A program made the position numbers and the translations under genes. Below are positions 7,108 through 9,471 of a stretch of DNA of 9,471 nucleotides, one piece after another. Within the stretch, counting starts at the first letter, position 1. Every line of letters starts with the position of its first letter. The notes beneath the pieces were generated by a model. The model made no database searches, had not been told where the DNA came from, and was given only the letters and a program-made list of their open reading frames with translations. This DNA comes from an uncultured Lachnospiraceae bacterium. Lineage in GTDB: Bacteria > Bacillota > Clostridia > Lachnospirales > Lachnospiraceae. Location of the stretch: contig CAJORC010000265.1 in assembly GCA_905236615.1 (NCBI GenBank), forward strand, positions 1 to 9,471. The letters are read 5' to 3'.

Positions 7108-7755
7108 TCATTCAGAATACACTTCTATATTTTCGACATTGTTGAATACTGTGCTGTAATGTCCATCTATTACTTCAATTTTCACAGCCGGGAGAAATTT
7201 GGTTCCTCTTTTGTGGTTGTTTTTTAAGTTTCCAATAAATTCTGCTTTTCCATCTTCAATTTTTTCTATACAAATTATTTCGCTATCATTTCCATCGGAT
7301 ATTAAAAAGTTATCGGGGTAAATGTGTTTCGAAAATGAAGCCGGAGTGAATACATTGACACTTGCACTCCCCGACTCAGCCTTAGTTTCAGCTATCTTTA
7401 GCTCGGCACCCGATTTTACCGGGGCTATCCATACGTATTCTCCCTCAGCTTCTCCCTCGAATTTCTTCGCATTTCCGCTGTAAGGATATTTTACTCCCGG
7501 CTTTAGGGTTATCACATGAGTTTCGGGACTGTTATTCACCGAAAATCTGACCTTCTCAGTCAGATAAATACTGCTCTCAAGTTCCAGCTCATGTTCACCA
7601 TTTTCTGCATCCATCAGTAAAAAGTATCCGTTGTCTTTACTAAGAAGTTTAGTCTTTATACCATCAACCTTTGCCGAAAAAATGCCATTCGCAATAGGCT
7701 TTTCTGTGAAGCTGTCCGTAATCCTAAAGATCGCACAAACCTTGAAACTAATCAC
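7108..7755 (-). CDS. Unrecognised beta-rich protein with carboxypeptidase-regulatory-like N-terminus
   Basis: This 215-residue protein was not matched to a named family. Residues 4-80 (VCAIFRITDSFTEKPIANG, then KDNGYFLLMD and HELELESSIY) have the strand pattern of carboxypeptidase-regulatory or Ig-like sandwich domains: a first strand, a 'T/E-K-P-I' turn, and a G-Y/F strand ending the hairpin. The middle (about 110-185) is a second beta-rich part with ICIEKIEDGKAEFIGNL. The final strand is VKIEVIDGHYSTVFNNVENI. There is no signal peptide or membrane segment. The start is GTG, supported by GGGGAG six bases upstream. It lies between the Pvc16-like cap gene and the PAAR-like gene, 24 bp before the latter, so a structural, decoration or baseplate role in the particle is plausible but unproven. 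Confidence 0.75.
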   Translation of the reverse strand: MISFKVCAIFRITDSFTEKPIANGIFSAKVDGIKTKLLSKDNGYFLLMDAENGEHELELESSIYLTEKVRFSVNNSPETHVITLKPGVKYPYSGNAKKFEGEAEGEYVWIAPVKSGAELKIAETKAESGSASVNVFTPASFSKHIYPDNFLISDGNDSEIICIEKIEDGKAEFIGNLKNNHKRGTKFLPAVKIEVIDGHYSTVFNNVENIEVYSE

Positions 7756-7771
7756 TCCTCGCTCCCCTCAC

Positions 7772-7809
7772 CAACCGTCCCGTGTTGGAATACTCAAATA
7801 CCTGCAACG
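7772..7809 (-). repeat. Intergenic repeat element, copy B
   Basis: This is the partner of the element at 4528-4563. It begins 4 bp after the cap gene stop and ends 16 bp before the GTG of the next gene in transcription order. On the minus strand its distal end can form a 5-bp stem, CCAAC with GTTGG, around an 8-nt loop containing CGGGACG. Copy A keeps the loop sequence but not this stem. Confidence 0.6.
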
Positions 7810-7813
7810 GACT

Positions 7814-8404
7814 TCACTTTTTCACTGGCTGCTCTTTTTCTTGCACCTCAAACTCAGCACTCATTACACGTTTGATCTTGATAGATCTGCGTGAATCAAT
7901 ATTGATTCCTGAAACCTTGACAACAAACGACGGCTTGTACGGCATCTGCGGATTATTCCAGACCTTCTGCATCTTTTCCATGTCGTAATTCTCCATGCCG
8001 ACAATCAGCTGCGTATCCTCAGAAGCCAGCGAACCGCTGAGATACTTGCCTTCAATGACCGGCGAATCAGTCAGCGCCTGGATCGCAGCACCCAGAATCC
8101 TGTAAGTGTCCGCTTCCCGGACCTGCAGCGGTGCCGTAGAATGAGCCGTTATCATGAAGTAGGCAAAAAGCTGCGTCGGTTCCATCTCCATCCTGTCCTG
8201 CCCTACAGCTTTGTACATTGGAATCCCTGCCTGCCTGTCCTCCTCAAAATGAATGAGGTGAACCGTCAGAAAATTATTATCACTCTCATAAGGACTGCAA
8301 AGAGAGATCATCTCCCTCTTGCTTATCGGCTCAGGTGTAAGAGCATCCCTAAGGATTTCCACAAGAGCATTTCCGGTCTCATATATCGCCGTATAATCCG
8401 CCAT
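7814..8404 (-). CDS. Pvc16-like cap protein (DUF4255/Pvc16_N family)
   Basis: This 196-residue protein fits the DUF4255 pattern from end to end. An N-terminal helix (YTAIYETGNALVEILRDAL) is followed by beta strands with LTVHLIHFEED, then LFAYFMITAHSTA (79-91), matching the family's LhYLlTa signature. Next come a helix with YRILGAAIQALTDSPVI (101-117), a strand with EDTQLIVGM, MQKVWNNP and a final YKPSFVVKVSGINID strand. In Afp/Pvc-type injection systems this family terminates and stabilises the distal end of tube and sheath. The length is typical of the family core. A short charged tail (EVQEKEQPVKK) follows. ATG lies only 2 bp after the upstream TAG, with AGAGGG 6 bp before it inside the upstream gene's end, so translation is likely coupled. 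It is the clearest marker of the system along with the ATPase. Confidence 0.9.
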   Translation of the reverse strand: MADYTAIYETGNALVEILRDALTPEPISKREMISLCSPYESDNNFLTVHLIHFEEDRQAGIPMYKAVGQDRMEMEPTQLFAYFMITAHSTAPLQVREADTYRILGAAIQALTDSPVIEGKYLSGSLASEDTQLIVGMENYDMEKMQKVWNNPQMPYKPSFVVKVSGINIDSRRSIKIKRVMSAEFEVQEKEQPVKK

Positions 8405-8406
8405 TT

Positions 8407-9471
8407 CTATCCCTCTTTAAAAGCATCTGCAAGCCATCCGCTGCTCTCCGAAATATAACCACCGGATACATCATTCATATCAGATGCAATAGCTGCAAAA
8501 CTTGCCAAGTCCGCATTTAATGCCGAACAGCAGTCCATTATCTGCATCTTTGCATCATTTAGTTCATCCTCAGTTGCCCTTCCTGTCTTAAACTTTTTCT
8601 CAACTTCCTGCTGATAGCTTACTGCTTCAGCATATTCATCCTTCGCAGCCTTGATATTCTCACCTGCAAGCTGCATCTGAACCATCTGTGTCTGAAGCAG
8701 CTTATAAATTTCCTGATCGTTTATCTCACCCTGCTTCGGCTTTTCAATCTTAAAGAGCTCTTCAAAACACTCCTGTATCTGATCCTTCAATTCGTTATAG
8801 CGTTGTGCATATTCATAATCAACATCATCCCATCTGATAAGCATACGCTCTTCCAGACCAGAGTTTTCAAATGCTCTTTCAAGCTTTCTTTCGTTTTTCT
8901 TTACCGCATCCTTATAACTCTGCATTGCTGCTTCATGATCTTCTTCACTCTGGGCAAGTGCATTCTGCACAGAAGCCTGCGCCAGTTTATCGGTATCAAT
9001 AGCTGAAACATCGAACATTACGATAAGCTGCGACATATCAGCCCCTGCACCGCTGTCGCCTCCGGTAAGTGCGGTGATTTCCTGCGCGTACTGTGCCATC
9101 TCGGCTGTTGCTGCAGTTATCTCAAGCTGAATGGCTTTAGCCTCTTTTTTTAGGCTTCTGAGTCTTTCTTCAGTATCTTCACCAATCTTGGCATCAGTGT
9201 TTGCCTTATTGATAGACTTTTCTATCATCTCGTTCTTCTGCTTAGCGGCTGTTACTTTTTCTGCTGCCGCATAATAAAGAACCATATTTTTCACTACTTT
9301 ATTCTTATCCTTTTTGGGCGCTTTTTTTATTGTTTCTGTCGGAGCTGCAGTTCCATAATATGGGCTTTTAGCTACAGCAGTTGCTGCCGCTGCTCCCGAA
9401 TCTGCCCCGCCTGCTGCCGCTGATGTTGCCGCTCCGCCCGCTGCCGCTGCTGTTCCTGCATCTGCTCCGCC
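8407..9471 (-). CDS. Coiled-coil protein with Gly/Ala linker, 5' end beyond window (weakly TolC-like)
   Basis: The frame stays open from TAG (8407-8409) to the window edge, giving at least 354 residues without a start. A GTG at 9294 is possible but lacks a well-spaced ribosome site, and the in-frame sequence upstream looks coding. The visible order is a Gly/Ala-rich linker with repeated GGAD(A/S)G and AAAA units (9361-9471), a basic stretch (KKAKPKKDKNK), then about 290 residues of mostly long helices. One short break, GGDSGAGADMSQLIVMFDVS, lies in the first half. The last helical hairpin (8458-8727), with LAGENIKAAKDEYAEAV, then KFKTGRATEDELNDAK, resembles the repeat of TolC-type channel proteins, but this is pattern similarity only. 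There is no signal peptide in the visible part. It lies directly upstream of the cap gene and may be a structural or accessory subunit. Confidence 0.75.
   Translation of the reverse strand, partial: GGADAGTAAAAGGAATSAAAGGADSGAAAATAVAKSPYYGTAAPTETIKKAPKKDKNKVVKNMVLYYAAAEKVTAAKQKNEMIEKSINKANTDAKIGEDTEERLRSLKKEAKAIQLEITAATAEMAQYAQEITALTGGDSGAGADMSQLIVMFDVSAIDTDKLAQASVQNALAQSEEDHEAAMQSYKDAVKKNERKLERAFENSGLEERMLIRWDDVDYEYAQRYNELKDQIQECFEELFKIEKPKQGEINDQEIYKLLQTQMVQMQLAGENIKAAKDEYAEAVSYQQEVEKKFKTGRATEDELNDAKMQIMDCCSALNADLASFAAIASDMNDVSGGYISESSGWLADAFKEG
9361..9471 (-). repeat. Gly/Ala-rich low-complexity linker coding stretch
   Basis: GCN-rich DNA encodes three imperfect units that each start with GGA (GGADAGTAAAA, GGAATSAAA, GGADSGAAAA). 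The reading frame is continuous with the coiled-coil gene. The number of units may vary between strains, and the stretch may continue beyond the window. Confidence 0.65.

Noticed and set aside
6752..7159. + strand frame of 135 residues opposite the PAAR-like gene
   Set aside because: It is hydrophobic only because it complements the Gly/Ala/Pro/Met-rich PAAR-like gene, which has a strong ribosome site and family motifs.
7756..7813. Promoter in the gap before the beta-rich gene
   Set aside because: TTGCAG is present, but no -10 box lies at 16-18 bp, and the corresponding position of repeat copy B is GTATTT.
8407..9294. Start of the coiled-coil gene at GTG 9294
   Set aside because: The nearest AAGGAT is about 14 bp away, too far for a good ribosome site, and the same frame continues as a plausible Gly/Ala linker to the window edge.

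Overview
The window looks like the 3' end of a contractile injection system operon from a Firmicutes bacterium, probably Lachnospiraceae-like. The lineage is an inference from moderate-to-low GC, strong purine-rich Shine-Dalgarno sites (AAGGAGGG, GGAGGAG), GTG/ATG starts and a SpoIIE/RsbW-style regulator. It was not established by any database search. No rRNA, tRNA, CRISPR array, transposase or integrase was seen.

Layout: bases 1-102 hold the C-terminal end of an unrelated + strand gene. It converges on the main operon at an imperfect bidirectional terminator (101-150). All other genes lie on the minus strand, tightly packed, so transcription runs from high to low coordinates. In that order they are: a 5'-truncated coiled-coil protein with a Gly/Ala-rich linker (8407-9471, open at the window edge); a DUF4255/Pvc16_N sheath- or tube-terminating cap protein (7814-8404); an unrecognised beta-rich protein with a carboxypeptidase-regulatory-like start (7108-7755); a DUF4280 PAAR-like spike-tip protein (6721-7083); a double-AAA+ ATPase of the Pvc15/Afp15 type (4575-6716); a tandem-GNAT acetyltransferase (3654-4493); a highly charged, largely disordered protein with cationic 11-residue repeats and two C-terminal helical repeats (2164-3633); and a membrane sensor with HAMP, SpoIIE-like and RsbW-like domains (190-2127). 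The catalytic acidic residues of that sensor's phosphatase domain appear to be lost.

The Pvc16-like cap, PAAR-like tip and Pvc15-like ATPase identify the system. Tube, sheath, baseplate and tape-measure genes are absent here and would be expected upstream, beyond base 9471. The last three genes are accessory. A plausible reading is that the ATPase helps assembly or loading, the Lys/Gly-rich disordered protein is a candidate cargo or membrane-active accessory protein, the GNAT modifies something in the system, and the pseudophosphatase sensor controls its expression or release.

The only two gaps longer than 50 bp inside the operon (4494-4574 and 7756-7813) each contain a copy of the same roughly 37-bp sequence, placed just after the preceding stop codon. 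The coding features do not explain this repeat.
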